Translations under genes and position numbers: made by a program | The notes under the pieces: generated by a model | The model's database searches: none | Told to the model about the DNA's origin: nothing | What the model saw: the letters and a program-made list of their open reading frames with translations, nothing else | From: Rhodoferax aquaticus | GTDB lineage: Bacteria; Pseudomonadota; Gammaproteobacteria; Burkholderiales; Burkholderiaceae_C | DNA: 64,000 nt | Assembly: GCF_006974105.1 (NCBI RefSeq) | Contig: NZ_CP036282.1 | Location: forward strand, 2,666,001 to 2,730,000 | Reading direction: 5' to 3' | Part shown: positions 35,872 to 44,283 of the stretch, one piece after another | Layout of the letters: each line of letters starts with the position of its first letter | How positions within the stretch are numbered: the stretch's first letter is position 1

Positions 35872-38778
35872 ATGTCCACCCTTGCCCCTACCCTTGCTCA
35901 GCTGGAGAACGCCAGCGAATTCCACGCCCGCCACATTGGCATTGATGCTGCTGACGAAGCGCTCATGCTGAAGGCCATTGGCGAGACATCGCGCCGCGCA
36001 CTGATCGACAGCGTCGTGCCGCGCTCCATTGCGCGCTCCAGCACCATGGCAATTCCAGACGCCATCACCGAGGCCGCAGCCTTGGCCGAGCTCAAGGCAT
36101 TGGCAGGCAAAAACAAGGTGCTCAAAAGCTTTATTGGGCAAGGCTATTACGCCAACCACACCCCCGGTGTGATCCTGCGCAACATCTTGGAAAACCCCGC
36201 GTGGTACACCGCTTACACGCCCTACCAAGCCGAAATTTCGCAAGGCCGCATGGAAGCGCTGGTGAACTTCCAAACCATGGTGTGCGACCTGACCGGCATG
36301 CCGATTGCCAACGCGTCCATGCTCGACGAGGCCACGGCAGCAGCTGAGGCGATGACGCTGGCCAAACGCTCGGTCAAGGCCAAAGGCAATGTCTTCATCG
36401 TGGCGGGCGACGCGCATCCGCAAACCATCGAAGTCGTCCAAACCCGTGCGGCACCGCTGGGCATCACCGTCAAGTTGGCCAACTCCAAGGAAGAATGGGA
36501 TGCACTGATTGCCGGCGACGACTACTTTGCCGTGCTGGAGCAGTACCCCTCCACCAGCGGCCGCTTGGGCGAGGAAGGCGACGATGTCAAAACCGTGCAC
36601 CACAAGGGTGGCGCTTACATCGTGGCGGCTGACCTACTGGCCCTTACTCTGCTAGTTCCCCCTGGCCAATGGGGCGCTGGCGACCCCGCAGGCGCGGCCG
36701 ACATTGTGGTCGGCACTACCCAACGCTTCGGCATGCCGCTGTGCAACGGTGGCCCCCACGCCGCCTACATGGCCTGCCGTGACGAATTCAAACGCTCCAT
36801 GCCCGGCCGCCTGGTGGGCGTGAGCATCGATACGCACGGCAACCCCGCCTACCGCCTCGCCTTGCAAACCCGCGAGCAGCACATCCGCCGCGAGAAAGCC
36901 ACTTCCAACATCTGTACCGCCCAAGTGTTGCCCGCCGTGGTAGCCAGCATGTACGCCGTGTACCACGGGCCAGAGGGCCTCAAGCGCATCGCCACCCGCG
37001 TTGCCACCCTCACGGCCATTCTGGCCAAAGGCCTAGAGCAACTGGGCATCAACAACAGTAGCCCAGAAACCTTCGACACACTGTGCCTAAAGACCGATGG
37101 CGCTACCAAATCAATAGCTGCACGCGCTCTATCTGCGGGCGTGAACGTGCGAATTGCTTGGGATGACTGCATCTGCATCTCGCTGGACGAGACCACCACC
37201 CGCGACGATGTGGAACTGCTGTGGAGCCTTTTCGCCCAGCCAGGCCAGAGCCTGCCCACGGTGGAAGCGCTGCAAGCCGGCGCACAGCCCTTGATTCCAG
37301 CGGCCCTGCGCCGCACCAGTGCCTTCCTCACCCACCCGGTGTTCAACACCCACCACTCTGAGACCGGCATGCTGCGCTACATCCGCATGCTCAGCGACAA
37401 AGACTTGGCGCTGGACCGCAGCATGATTCCGCTGGGCTCTTGCACCATGAAGCTCAACGCCACCAGCGAGATGATCCCGATCACCTGGCCTGAGTTTGCC
37501 AACATCCATCCCTTCGCTCCCGCTGACCAACGCACTGGCTACGCCGAGTTGGACGAACAGCTGCGCGCTTGGTTGTGTGCTGCCACGGGCTACGCAGGCA
37601 TCAGCTTGCAGCCCAACGCGGGCAGCCAAGGCGAATACGCAGGCTTGCTGGTCATCAAGGCCTACCACGAGGCCAAGGGCCAAGGCCACCGCAACATCTG
37701 CTTGATCCCCAGCAGCGCGCACGGCACCAACCCTGCCAGCGCCATGATGGTCGGTATGACGGTGGTGGTGACCAAATGCGATGACAACGGCAACGTCGAC
37801 ATGGACGACCTCAAGGCCAAGTGCGAACAGCACAGCGCCAACCTTGCCGCCATCATGATCACCTACCCCAGCACCCATGGCGTGTTCGAGACCTCGGTCA
37901 AAGAACTGTGCGCATTGGTGCACAGCCATGGTGGCCGTGTGTACGTGGACGGTGCCAACATGAACGCACTGGTCGGCACCGCAGCCCCGGGTGAGTTTGG
38001 CGGCGATGTGAGCCACTTGAACCTGCACAAGACCTTCTGCATCCCCCACGGCGGCGGCGGCCCCGGTGTGGGCCCGGTGTGTGTCGTAGCCGACTTGGTG
38101 CCCTACCTGCCCGGCCACGCCACTGGCGGCGTTGCAGGCACTGGCGCAGTGAGCGCAGCCCCCTTGGGCAATGCTGCGGTGCTGCCGATTAGCTGGATGT
38201 ACTGCCGCATGATGGGTGCTGCCGGCCTGAAGCTGGCCACAGAAACCGCTATTCTGAGCGCCAACTACATCAGCGCCCGTTTGGCTGACCACTACCCCAC
38301 GCTGTACGCATCGCAAAACGGGCATGTGGCCCACGAGTGCATTTTGGAACTGCGCCACTTCAAAGACACCTGCGGCGTTATGGCCGAAGACGTGGCCAAG
38401 CGCTTGATGGACTACGGCTTCCACGCGCCCACGCTGTCCTTCCCCGTGCCCAACACCTTGATGGTGGAACCCACCGAAAGCGAAACACTGGCGGAGCTAG
38501 ACCGCTTCATCGACGCCATGATTGCCATCCGTGGCGAGATTGCGCAAGTGGAAGCCGGAAACTGGCCACAGGACAACAACCCCTTGAAGCATGCTCCCCA
38601 CACCGCTGCCAGCCTGATGGGCGCCGAGTGGAACCGCCCCTACAGCCGTGAAGTAGGTGCCTTCCCCGTAGCCAGCTTGAAGGCAGTGAAATACTGGCCC
38701 ACCGTGGGCCGCGTGGACAACGTGTATGGCGACCGCAACCTGTTCTGCAGCTGCGTACCTGTAGGCGACTACGCCTGA
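35872..38778 (+). CDS. gcvP: Glycine dehydrogenase (decarboxylating), P protein
   Basis: A 968-residue single-chain P protein that decarboxylates glycine with PLP and passes the aminomethyl group to GcvH. The PLP lysine is K720 in [20 protein letters not shown]. Other family segments are [40 protein letters not shown] near the N-terminus and [15 protein letters not shown] in the second half. No clear ribosome site precedes the ATG; the REP-like element lies 19 bases upstream. It is the third gene of the gcvT-gcvH-gcvP-sdaA run. Confidence 0.97.
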   Translation: MSTLAPTLAQLENASEFHARHIGIDAADEALMLKAIGETSRRALIDSVVPRSIARSSTMAIPDAITEAAALAELKALAGKNKVLKSFIGQGYYANHTPGVILRNILENPAWYTAYTPYQAEISQGRMEALVNFQTMVCDLTGMPIANASMLDEATAAAEAMTLAKRSVKAKGNVFIVAGDAHPQTIEVVQTRAAPLGITVKLANSKEEWDALIAGDDYFAVLEQYPSTSGRLGEEGDDVKTVHHKGGAYIVAADLLALTLLVPPGQWGAGDPAGAADIVVGTTQRFGMPLCNGGPHAAYMACRDEFKRSMPGRLVGVSIDTHGNPAYRLALQTREQHIRREKATSNICTAQVLPAVVASMYAVYHGPEGLKRIATRVATLTAILAKGLEQLGINNSSPETFDTLCLKTDGATKSIAARALSAGVNVRIAWDDCICISLDETTTRDDVELLWSLFAQPGQSLPTVEALQAGAQPLIPAALRRTSAFLTHPVFNTHHSETGMLRYIRMLSDKDLALDRSMIPLGSCTMKLNATSEMIPITWPEFANIHPFAPADQRTGYAELDEQLRAWLCAATGYAGISLQPNAGSQGEYAGLLVIKAYHEAKGQGHRNICLIPSSAHGTNPASAMMVGMTVVVTKCDDNGNVDMDDLKAKCEQHSANLAAIMITYPSTHGVFETSVKELCALVHSHGGRVYVDGANMNALVGTAAPGEFGGDVSHLNLHKTFCIPHGGGGPGVGPVCVVADLVPYLPGHATGGVAGTGAVSAAPLGNAAVLPISWMYCRMMGAAGLKLATETAILSANYISARLADHYPTLYASQNGHVAHECILELRHFKDTCGVMAEDVAKRLMDYGFHAPTLSFPVPNTLMVEPTESETLAELDRFIDAMIAIRGEIAQVEAGNWPQDNNPLKHAPHTAASLMGAEWNRPYSREVGAFPVASLKAVKYWPTVGRVDNVYGDRNLFCSCVPVGDYA

Positions 38779-38809
38779 CATCGCTATCGACACCAACTAG
38801 GAGCACTCT

Positions 38810-40198
38810 ATGGCCGTTTCCGTCTTTGACCTTTTCAAAATCGGCATCGGCCCGAGTAGCTCGCACACCGTAGGCCCCATGCGGGCGGCACGCCAGTTTG
38901 TGGCCCGCCTGCAGCAAACCGGTCAGCTAGAGCACGTCACCACTGTGCGTTGCTGGCTGCACGGTTCGCTAGGCGCCACCGGCAAGGGCCACGCCAGCGA
39001 TGTAGCCGTCTTGCTAGGCCTGTGCGGCCACGAGCCAGACACGGTAGAGATCGACAGCATTGCGCCGCAGCTGGCCGACATTCGCACCCACAAACGCATC
39101 ACCTTGGCAGGCCAGCACACCGTGGCCTTCAATGAAAAAGAAGACCTGCTCTTCATGCGGGCACCACTGCCGTTTCATGCCAACGGCATGCGCTTTGTGG
39201 CGTTTGACGCCAGCGGCGCTGAGCTGTCTAACCGCGTGTTTTACTCAGTGGGCGGCGGCTTTGTGGTCAGTGAAGAAGTGGCGGGCGACGGCAGCCGTCA
39301 AAAGGTCATTGCCCCTGACGCCACCGTGCTTCCCCTGCCCTTTACCAGTGGCGACCAGTTGCTGGAACTCACCAAGGCGCACGGCCTGACCATTGCGCAA
39401 GTAATGCGCCGTAACGAACAACACTGGCGCACCGATGCGGAGATTGACGCTGGCCTGTTGCGCATCTGGCAAGTCATGCAAGACTGCGTGCGCCGTGGCT
39501 GCCGCACCGAGGGCATCTTGCCCGGTGGCTTCAAGGTCAAACGCCGCGCCGCGCCGCTGTTTCGCGCCTTGAGCGAAAACCCCGAGGCTGCTTTGCGTGA
39601 CCCCCTGCAAGTGCTGGACTGGGTGAACCTCTACGCACTGGCCGTGAACGAAGAAAATGCCGCCGGTGGCCGCGTAGTCACTGCCCCCACCAACGGCGCA
39701 GCAGGCATAGTGCCTGCCGTGCTGCACTACTACACCCGCTTTGTGCCCGGTGCCAATGACGCTGGCGTGGTGGACTTCCTGCTCACGGCTGCCGCCGTAG
39801 GCATTTTGTACAAAGAAAACGCGTCTATCAGTGGCGCTGAAGTGGGCTGCCAAGGCGAGGTCGGCGTGGCCTGCTCCATGGCCGCAGCTGCACTGTGCGC
39901 GGTGATTGGTGGCAGCCCGGAGCAAGTGGAAAACGCCGCCGAAATTGGCATGGAACATCACCTAGGCCTCACCTGCGACCCCGTAGGCGGGCTGGTGCAA
40001 ATCCCCTGCATTGAGCGCAACGCCATTGCCTCGGTCAAAGCCATCAACGCCGCCCGCATGGCCCTGCGCGGCGATGGCAGCCACTTCGTCAGCCTAGACA
40101 AAGTGATCAAAACCATGCGCGAAACCGGCGCAGACATGAAAACCAAATACAAAGAAACCGCCCGGGGTGGCTTGGCGGTGAACATTGTGGAGTGCTGA
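38810..40198 (+). CDS. sdaA: L-serine ammonia-lyase, iron-sulfur type
   Basis: A 462-residue single-chain L-serine dehydratase that converts serine to pyruvate and ammonia using an oxygen-labile 4Fe-4S cluster. The beta domain begins [24 protein letters not shown]; the alpha domain has the cluster cysteines in [24 protein letters not shown] and [23 protein letters not shown] precedes the ATG. It follows gcvP by 31 bases. With SHMT, glycine cleaved by GcvPHT supplies one-carbon units to make serine, which SdaA drains to pyruvate, so the riboswitch probably tunes glycine catabolism as a whole. Confidence 0.95.
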   Translation: MAVSVFDLFKIGIGPSSSHTVGPMRAARQFVARLQQTGQLEHVTTVRCWLHGSLGATGKGHASDVAVLLGLCGHEPDTVEIDSIAPQLADIRTHKRITLAGQHTVAFNEKEDLLFMRAPLPFHANGMRFVAFDASGAELSNRVFYSVGGGFVVSEEVAGDGSRQKVIAPDATVLPLPFTSGDQLLELTKAHGLTIAQVMRRNEQHWRTDAEIDAGLLRIWQVMQDCVRRGCRTEGILPGGFKVKRRAAPLFRALSENPEAALRDPLQVLDWVNLYALAVNEENAAGGRVVTAPTNGAAGIVPAVLHYYTRFVPGANDAGVVDFLLTAAAVGILYKENASISGAEVGCQGEVGVACSMAAAALCAVIGGSPEQVENAAEIGMEHHLGLTCDPVGGLVQIPCIERNAIASVKAINAARMALRGDGSHFVSLDKVIKTMRETGADMKTKYKETARGGLAVNIVEC

Positions 40199-40216
40199 GC
40201 TAGTGCCATGTCCATG

Positions 40217-40240
40217 CCACCCAAAACACGGTTTGGGTGG
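40217..40240. terminator. Hairpin after sdaA
   Basis: A perfect 9-bp stem (CCACCCAAA / TTTGGGTGG) with a 6-base loop, 18 bases past the sdaA stop. No T-tract follows; it is likely the 3' end of the gcv-sdaA transcript. Confidence 0.5.
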
Positions 40241-40299
40241 CCGCTGCGGGTGGAGCAAGAGCATGGGTTTCGCGTCTGCCTGATTGGTAGACTTGTGCC

Positions 40300-41013
40300 A
40301 TGAAGCACGCACCCAAGCACTCCCTCCAAGCCCTTGTCCTAGTTCCGTTTTTAGTAGCTGGATGCGCTACAGACAACAACAAAACAATAGCCCCGCCCAG
40401 CATGGCGGCGAGCGTAACCACAGCTTCGAAAGAGGCTTGTGACGTCAGTATTTCTCAAGACGGCAAGGTAGTAAGTTACCAAACCGCTGGCCGCAATCGG
40501 ACCTATGTGCTCAAAAGCAGGCCTTTTCAAATTGAAGTGTCCTCTGCGCGGTGCGCCCCTAGCGTGGGCACCTTCAACAACCTAGATGACCAGTTGTTTG
40601 TAGCCAGCAACCCCTACGCCATTGGATTCAGCGGATTTGGAATGGCATCGTCACCCAAAGACGATGTATTGGTCCGCAGATCAGACAACCCAAGGCCAGC
40701 GCCTGAGATCAAAGAATCATTTGACGCCTACAAGGCGGAAATTCTGCGCCTGTGCGACAGCCTGAAACGATGCCCCAATCAAATCACGGGCACGCGCAAT
40801 TACTGGAACTTCCTACTGGACGAAGCGGGCACTCAGGGCAAGGTGGCGCTGATTCGCAACTACTCGGCCAACCAGCCCATGACCAAGGCCTTTGGCATGG
40901 TGCCCGTGGTGGTGTACACCAAGCTACAGCCAGACGAAGCCGAGTACCGGGGCCGTGGTGCGGTCTTGAACATACTAGAGACCCACCCCATGATCTTGCT
41001 CTTTACGCCCTAG
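40300..41013 (+). CDS. Putative lipoprotein of unknown function
   Basis: A 237-residue protein whose N-terminus MKHAPKHSLQALVLVPFLVAGCATD is a lipoprotein signal with lipobox VAGC. The mature part is soluble, with cysteines at EACDVS, SARCAPS, RLCDS and KRCPN that could form two disulfides. No family recognised. Its stop overlaps by two bases the stop of the convergent yghU gene, so the two transcripts necessarily overlap. Confidence 0.75.
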   Translation: MKHAPKHSLQALVLVPFLVAGCATDNNKTIAPPSMAASVTTASKEACDVSISQDGKVVSYQTAGRNRTYVLKSRPFQIEVSSARCAPSVGTFNNLDDQLFVASNPYAIGFSGFGMASSPKDDVLVRRSDNPRPAPEIKESFDAYKAEILRLCDSLKRCPNQITGTRNYWNFLLDEAGTQGKVALIRNYSANQPMTKAFGMVPVVVYTKLQPDEAEYRGRGAVLNILETHPMILLFTP

Positions 41014-41888
41014 GCCTTGCCGCCTTCCAGCTTGTCTTGGGTCTTGGTCGCAAAGTCGCTGGCGTCATGGCGCTCACGTAGCTGCTCTGACAAATCGCCA
41101 CTGGTGCGGTTCACCATGCGCCCGCGCTGCACAGCAGGTCGCTGGAGCAGCAAATCCGCCCAACGCTGCACATGTTGGTACTCGTGCACACTCAAAAACT
41201 CGGCCGCCCCATACGACCAGCCCTTGACCAAGCCACCGTACCAAGGGAACACCGCAATGTCGGCAATGCTGTAGCTGTCGCCCGCCAAGTATTCACTCTC
41301 CGCCAAGCGCCGGTTCAGCACGTCGAGCTGGCGCTTAACCTCCATGGCAAAGCGGTCTATGGCGTATTCAATTTTGCTGGGCGCATAGGCGTAAAAGTGA
41401 CCAAAGCCACCACCCAAGTAAGGCGCGCTGCCCATTTGCCAAAACAGCCAGTTCATCGCCTCCGTGCGGCCCGCCAAGTCTTTGGGCAAGAACGCGCCAA
41501 ACTTCTCTGCTAGGTAGAGCAAGATAGAGCCCGACTCAAACACACGAATCGGCTCAGCCCCGCTGCGGTCCATCAGCGCCGGAATTTTGGAATTGGGATT
41601 AACCTCCACAAAGCCAGAACCAAACTGGTCACCATCGCCAATCTTGATCAACCAGGCGTCATACTCCGCGCCGCTATGGCCCAGCGCCAGCAACTCCTCC
41701 AGCATGATCGTCACCTTCACGCCATTGGGCGTGCCCAAGGAGTAAAGCTGCAAGGGGTGCCGCCCCACCGGCAACACCTTGTCGTGCGTAGGCCCCGCTA
41801 TAGGGCGGTTGATATTGGCAAACGCGCCGCCGTTGGCTTGCGTCCAGGCCCACACTTTGGGGGGCACATAGCTAGTGGAATCCGTCAT
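41010..41888 (-). CDS. yghU: Nu-class glutathione S-transferase YghU-type
   Basis: A 292-residue GST with disulfide-bond oxidoreductase activity in its E. coli relative. The N-terminus MTDSTSYVPPKVWAWTQANGGAFANINRP and the segments LPVGRHPLQLYSLGTPNGVKVTIMLEELLALG and VNPNSKIPALMDRSG align closely with remembered E. coli YghU. The long N-terminal extension and VFESGSILLYLAEKFG are family marks. The ATG at 41888 matches the known YghU start; two upstream ATGs (41903, 41921) are less likely. Confidence 0.93.
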   Translation of the reverse strand: MTDSTSYVPPKVWAWTQANGGAFANINRPIAGPTHDKVLPVGRHPLQLYSLGTPNGVKVTIMLEELLALGHSGAEYDAWLIKIGDGDQFGSGFVEVNPNSKIPALMDRSGAEPIRVFESGSILLYLAEKFGAFLPKDLAGRTEAMNWLFWQMGSAPYLGGGFGHFYAYAPSKIEYAIDRFAMEVKRQLDVLNRRLAESEYLAGDSYSIADIAVFPWYGGLVKGWSYGAAEFLSVHEYQHVQRWADLLLQRPAVQRGRMVNRTSGDLSEQLRERHDASDFATKTQDKLEGGKA

Positions 41889-42085
41889 GTCAGTTATCAC
41901 CATCGTAGAAAGCCAGCGCATGCGGCTGGCAGGTCATAAAAAGGCACAGGTGCCTGCTCGGTTTGGCCTGCCATGGTATGGCGGAATGAATACCTGTGGG
42001 GCGGGTTGAGGCAAAAGGCGGCTATGGGCTGCAAGCGGTCGGTCAGATTTCCAGAAGACGGTCATTGAAACGCTACGACTTCACC

Positions 42086-42145
42086 CATTAACGTTTGAGG
42101 CCAGGCGACGCCGAAGGCGGTCGCCTCTGGGCCGACCTGTTAAGG
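42086..42145 (-). other. attC1, distal integron recombination site
   Basis: 60 bp, read on the minus strand: CCTTAAC at the left, GTTAATG at the right, with AGGTCGGCCCAGAGGCGACC and its near complement inside, forming a long imperfect hairpin. The outer core departs from GTTRRRY at one base, as expected where the last cassette joins non-cassette DNA. It follows cassette ORF 42152-42655. Confidence 0.75.
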
Positions 42146-42151
42146 TGCATG

Positions 42152-42655
42152 CTAGTCCAATTGGGCATATGGGGCCAACTGCCATAGCCGCTCTGGAATC
42201 GGCTCGAACCCCGGCAAGGGAAGTTGGCCAAAAGGACCAACGAGAGTGCCCGTTTCTGGCCAGCCGTGAACATAAAACGCCACTCGGAACGCACTTGCTG
42301 CAGGCAAATCAGAGGCGTCCTCCCCAATGTGTCCTTGTCCATCGACCGTCAGATATGCAGGCTCCCATGCTACTGAGGATGTCTCCTTCTCAGAAATCGA
42401 GAACGGATCGAACTCGCCATCATGGTCTTCTACCAACACTTCAAAGAGTGCGGCTGCATTCAATGAAGCTTCAAGCTCTTCGGGAAGTTCTGCCGCCCGT
42501 TCCATCAGTTCTTCTTCGGACCAAGACTTCGCCAAGCCGCGTTGCTGAAGTTCGTGAATCCCATCAACGAAGTCCCTAACATCGTTGGCGACCCAGGACG
42601 CTAGCCGCTCCGGCGAGAGCCTAGGGAGATATGCGCCAAGAACCGTGAGCCGCAT
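42152..42655 (-). CDS. Integron cassette ORF, unknown acidic protein
   Basis: A 167-residue acidic, soluble protein (MRLTVLGAYLPRLSPERLASWVANDVRDFVDGI). No signal peptide, membrane segment or known motif. It is flanked by attC1 downstream and attC2 upstream, with only a short gap between the attC2 core and the ATG and no Shine-Dalgarno. That makes it the last (fourth) gene of the array, expected to be weakly expressed from the distant cassette promoter. Confidence 0.7.
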   Translation of the reverse strand: MRLTVLGAYLPRLSPERLASWVANDVRDFVDGIHELQQRGLAKSWSEEELMERAAELPEELEASLNAAALFEVLVEDHDGEFDPFSISEKETSSVAWEPAYLTVDGQGHIGEDASDLPAASAFRVAFYVHGWPETGTLVGPFGQLPLPGFEPIPERLWQLAPYAQLD

Positions 42656-42662
42656 CGCTGCA

Positions 42663-42749
42663 CCTTAACGTTGGAGGCCATCGGCATGCAACCTTTGCCG
42701 CGCAGTGGCAGCCTTCGGTTGCATATCCGCGTGGGCCGACCAGTTAGAT
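42663..42749 (-). other. attC2
   Basis: 87 bp on the minus strand, from ATCTAAC (fits RYYYAAC) to GTTAAGG (one mismatch to GTTRRRY). Inner arms TGGTCGGCCCACGC and GATGGCCTCCAAC, and the central GCAACCGAAGGC/GGTTGC pairing, give the usual folded-bottom-strand hairpin. It directly follows the stop of the ORF at 42756. Confidence 0.85.
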
Positions 42750-42755
42750 TGCGCA

Positions 42756-43100
42756 TTACGGTGCATTTGCTCCGCACCCTTCAAACTTGCAGTTGGCGTC
42801 CTGACCAGCCTGAATTAGGTAGTCGACCCACTTCAGTAGCTGCGCCTCGTTCCAGGCGATCGCGCCAGTTGAGCCGGTCACTGTGTAGCGCTTCTTCAAG
42901 AAACCCCGGCTCTGCACTTCGATCGGATAGGTAGACAGTGTTTCCTTGAGCGCCTCGACAGCCGCCTTACTTGGCGCTGAAAAGGAAAAGTCGAAGTTGA
43001 CTAACGACTCCTCTGTCGTACCGAGTTCACTTAGGCGCGTCCACACTGCCGCTGTGCGTACCAAGTGTCCTATTCGGAATTCTTCGAAGCTGTACGTCAT
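42756..43100 (-). CDS. Integron cassette ORF, RraB-like (ribonuclease E inhibitor-like) protein
   Basis: A 114-residue soluble protein. The stretch SLVNFDFSFSAPSKAAVEALKETLST followed by YTVTG and KFEGCGA resembles the alpha/beta RraB fold, whose members inhibit RNase E; the conserved hydrophobic and Ala pattern matches, but this rests on eye comparison. It is the third cassette, bounded by attC2 and attC3. Many cassette proteins of this size are orphans, so the assignment is tentative. Confidence 0.5.
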   Translation of the reverse strand: MTYSFEEFRIGHLVRTAAVWTRLSELGTTEESLVNFDFSFSAPSKAAVEALKETLSTYPIEVQSRGFLKKRYTVTGSTGAIAWNEAQLLKWVDYLIQAGQDANCKFEGCGANAP

Positions 43101-43110
43101 GAGTGAAGCA

Positions 43111-43197
43111 ATCTAACGTTGGCGCTGTACGGCGCGCATCACGCGCCGCGAAGCGGCATTTTTATGATGGGTGTCCGTGACGAGCAACATGTTAAGC
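43111..43197 (-). other. attC3
   Basis: 87 bp on the minus strand, from GCTTAAC to GTTAGAT, both fitting the RYYYAAC / GTTRRRY cores. The arms ATGTTGCTCGTCACGG and CGCCAAC surround GCCGCTTCGCGGC, a strong apical hairpin. The TAA stop of the adjacent ORF (43192) lies inside the left core. Confidence 0.88.
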
Positions 43198-43542
43198 CTC
43201 ACGTCGTTCCACCAAGGAAAGAAACTCATCTTGAAGTGCCCCCGTGTGTTGCTGCCCATCACCATCCACAAGTGATAGCGACAAAAATTCTCCGCCGAGT
43301 TGAGTACTTCCGTCGATGGCGCCGCAAATTGTGGATATGGCATCAATTGCAGATTGCCGCGCAAACTGCAACAAAGTTTCTCGTTGTTCGGGTGTCAATG
43401 TGCGAGCCAGCGCAATGACCTTTCGCCAATGCTCATCCTTTACCGCGTCAAGAGGCTCTTTTTCAATCAACCCGCGATAGAAGGAAATGTTGTCTTCGCA
43501 TGCATCTTTGAGCAACGATTGACAGAGGTCGTGCGTCTTCAT
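43192..43542 (-). CDS. Integron cassette ORF of unknown function
   Basis: A 116-residue, mostly helical soluble protein (MKTHDLCQSLLKDACEDNISFYRGLIEKEP). No known motif. The stop codon overlaps the attC3 core, and the start is only 11 bases from the core of attC4, leaving no room for its own promoter: typical cassette compactness. It is the second cassette of the array. Confidence 0.7.
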   Translation of the reverse strand: MKTHDLCQSLLKDACEDNISFYRGLIEKEPLDAVKDEHWRKVIALARTLTPEQRETLLQFARQSAIDAISTICGAIDGSTQLGGEFLSLSLVDGDGQQHTGALQDEFLSLVERREA

Positions 43543-43553
43543 GATTGAGTGAG

Positions 43554-43640
43554 GTTTAACGTAAAAATGACCGGTCCACCAACACTCGCGGCAAAGCCGC
43601 CTCCTGCTGTTGTGGGTCCGTGTCGATTGGCATGTTAAGT
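43554..43640 (-). other. attC4
   Basis: 87 bp on the minus strand, from ACTTAAC to GTTAAAC (both perfect cores). GGACCCACAACA pairs with TGTTGGTGGACC, and GGCGGCTTTGCCGC forms the apical loop. The TAA stop of the ORF at 43635 lies inside the left core. It separates the first and second cassettes. Confidence 0.9.
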
Positions 43641-44030
43641 GTCATCCCTTTCCCAAGGCGGATGTCTTTCGGGAGCGTCTTCCTGATTTCCCCAGATCAA
43701 AAGGACAACCGGGCTGACCGAAAGGTGTAAAGGCTGCACGCCTTCACGAAGGAAACTGATGTCAATTCGAACCCCTTCCTCATCCTCGGTCGCGGAGAGT
43801 TCGGCAACGTCTCCTAGCGCCAAGCGAAAGATACGCGTCGGATTTTTCGCCACCACGGACAGCTGAATCTCTGCAGCCCAAGGCAGCACCTGCAGGGTGA
43901 TACGGTCATTGTCCGTCTCGTAGGTAACCTCGTAACTTACAACACCGAATTCCGGGGGGCCCGTCTCCATGGTTGGCTCGCAGCCGAGCATTTGAGCCAG
44001 CGCCTCAATGGAAGGTAGAGTAGCAAGCAT
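43635..44030 (-). CDS. First integron cassette ORF, unknown function
   Basis: A 131-residue soluble acidic protein (MLATLPSIEALAQMLGCEPT), probably a beta-rich fold (YEVTYETDNDRITLQVLPWAAEIQLSVVAK). No known motif. The ATG is six bases from the attI-like core and has no Shine-Dalgarno, but it lies seven bases after the stop of a 20-codon ORF inside attI. Translation may be coupled. It is the promoter-proximal cassette and should be the best expressed. Confidence 0.75.
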   Translation of the reverse strand: MLATLPSIEALAQMLGCEPTMETGPPEFGVVSYEVTYETDNDRITLQVLPWAAEIQLSVVAKNPTRIFRLALGDVAELSATEDEEGVRIDISFLREGVQPLHLSVSPVVLLIWGNQEDAPERHPPWERDDT

Positions 44031-44035
44031 GTGAG

Positions 44036-44098
44036 ACTTAACGTAATGTCCAGAGCAAAACTTGCTCTATAAGCTGGCCGCTGCTCCATAAGTTGGAC
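44036..44098 (-). other. attI-like integron insertion site
   Basis: Read on the minus strand the site ends in the perfect core GTTAAGT (44042-44036), where the first cassette joins. At 44091-44080 it carries TTATGGAGCAGC, identical over 12 bases to the TTATGGAGCAGC of class 1 integron attI1 as I remember it. The outer GTCCAAC core is only partly complementary to GTTAAGT, and the interior does not fold like an attC. No intI gene lies beside it: 44101-44283 holds only the promoter and an unassigned stretch, then a TipAS gene. Confidence 0.65.
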
Positions 44099-44100
44099 AT
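44038..44100 (-). CDS. 20-codon leader ORF spanning attI
   Basis: An ATG at 44100, with AGGAG six bases upstream (44111-44107), opens 20 codons (MSNLWSSGQL...). They end at the TAA inside the attI core, seven bases before the first cassette's ATG. It parallels ORF-11 of class 1 integrons, which ends in the attI1 core and enhances translation of cassettes lacking a ribosome site. This is the only good Shine-Dalgarno in the array. Function is inferred. Confidence 0.6.
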   Translation of the reverse strand: MSNLWSSGQLIEQVLLWTLR

Positions 44101-44153
44101 GAAAAACTCCTAAAGATGGCTTGCAGTCTTGCTTGCGGAGGTTTTGCCTGAAA

Positions 44154-44181
44154 TTTATACAGTTATAAAAACATCGACAAA
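44154..44181 (-). promoter_or_regulatory. Predicted cassette promoter (Pc)
   Basis: On the minus strand TTGTCG (44180-44175) and TATAAA (44159-44154) are 15 bases apart; shifting to TTTGTC (44181-44176) gives 16. It would start transcription near 44147, towards attI and the four cassettes. Confidence 0.5.
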
Positions 44182-44283
44182 CCCCGCAGGCTTTTTTCGA
44201 GCGATTCTAGCCACGGACAGGCCAATTTTTACAAATGCGAGCGCCAGTTGTATGACTGCAATCGCGGCAAAGCAGCCCAAAAC

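Noticed and set aside
35686..36603. Open frame of 305 codons on the minus strand opposite gcvP
   Set aside because: It overlaps the highly conserved gcvP and a REP-like element (its FALSLSKG stretch is the translated repeat); it has no family match and is a GC-skew shadow.
37129..38424. 431-codon His/Val/Gly-rich minus-strand frame opposite gcvP
   Set aside because: Its composition is typical of an antisense shadow of a high-GC gene, and it covers the PLP site of gcvP.
42088..42342. 84-codon minus-strand frame across attC1
   Set aside because: It overlaps the better-placed 167-codon cassette ORF in another frame and reads through the recombination site.
44036..44098. attI-like site read as a fifth attC
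   Set aside because: The two outer cores match the consensus, but they are poorly complementary and the interior does not fold like the other attC sites; the TTATGGAGCAGC match favours attI. Not fully excluded.
44101..44283. Possible remnant of an integrase gene between attI and the TipAS gene
   Set aside because: The plus-strand frame here encodes about 60 residues without integrase motifs (no RHRY-type boxes); I could not support an intI relic.
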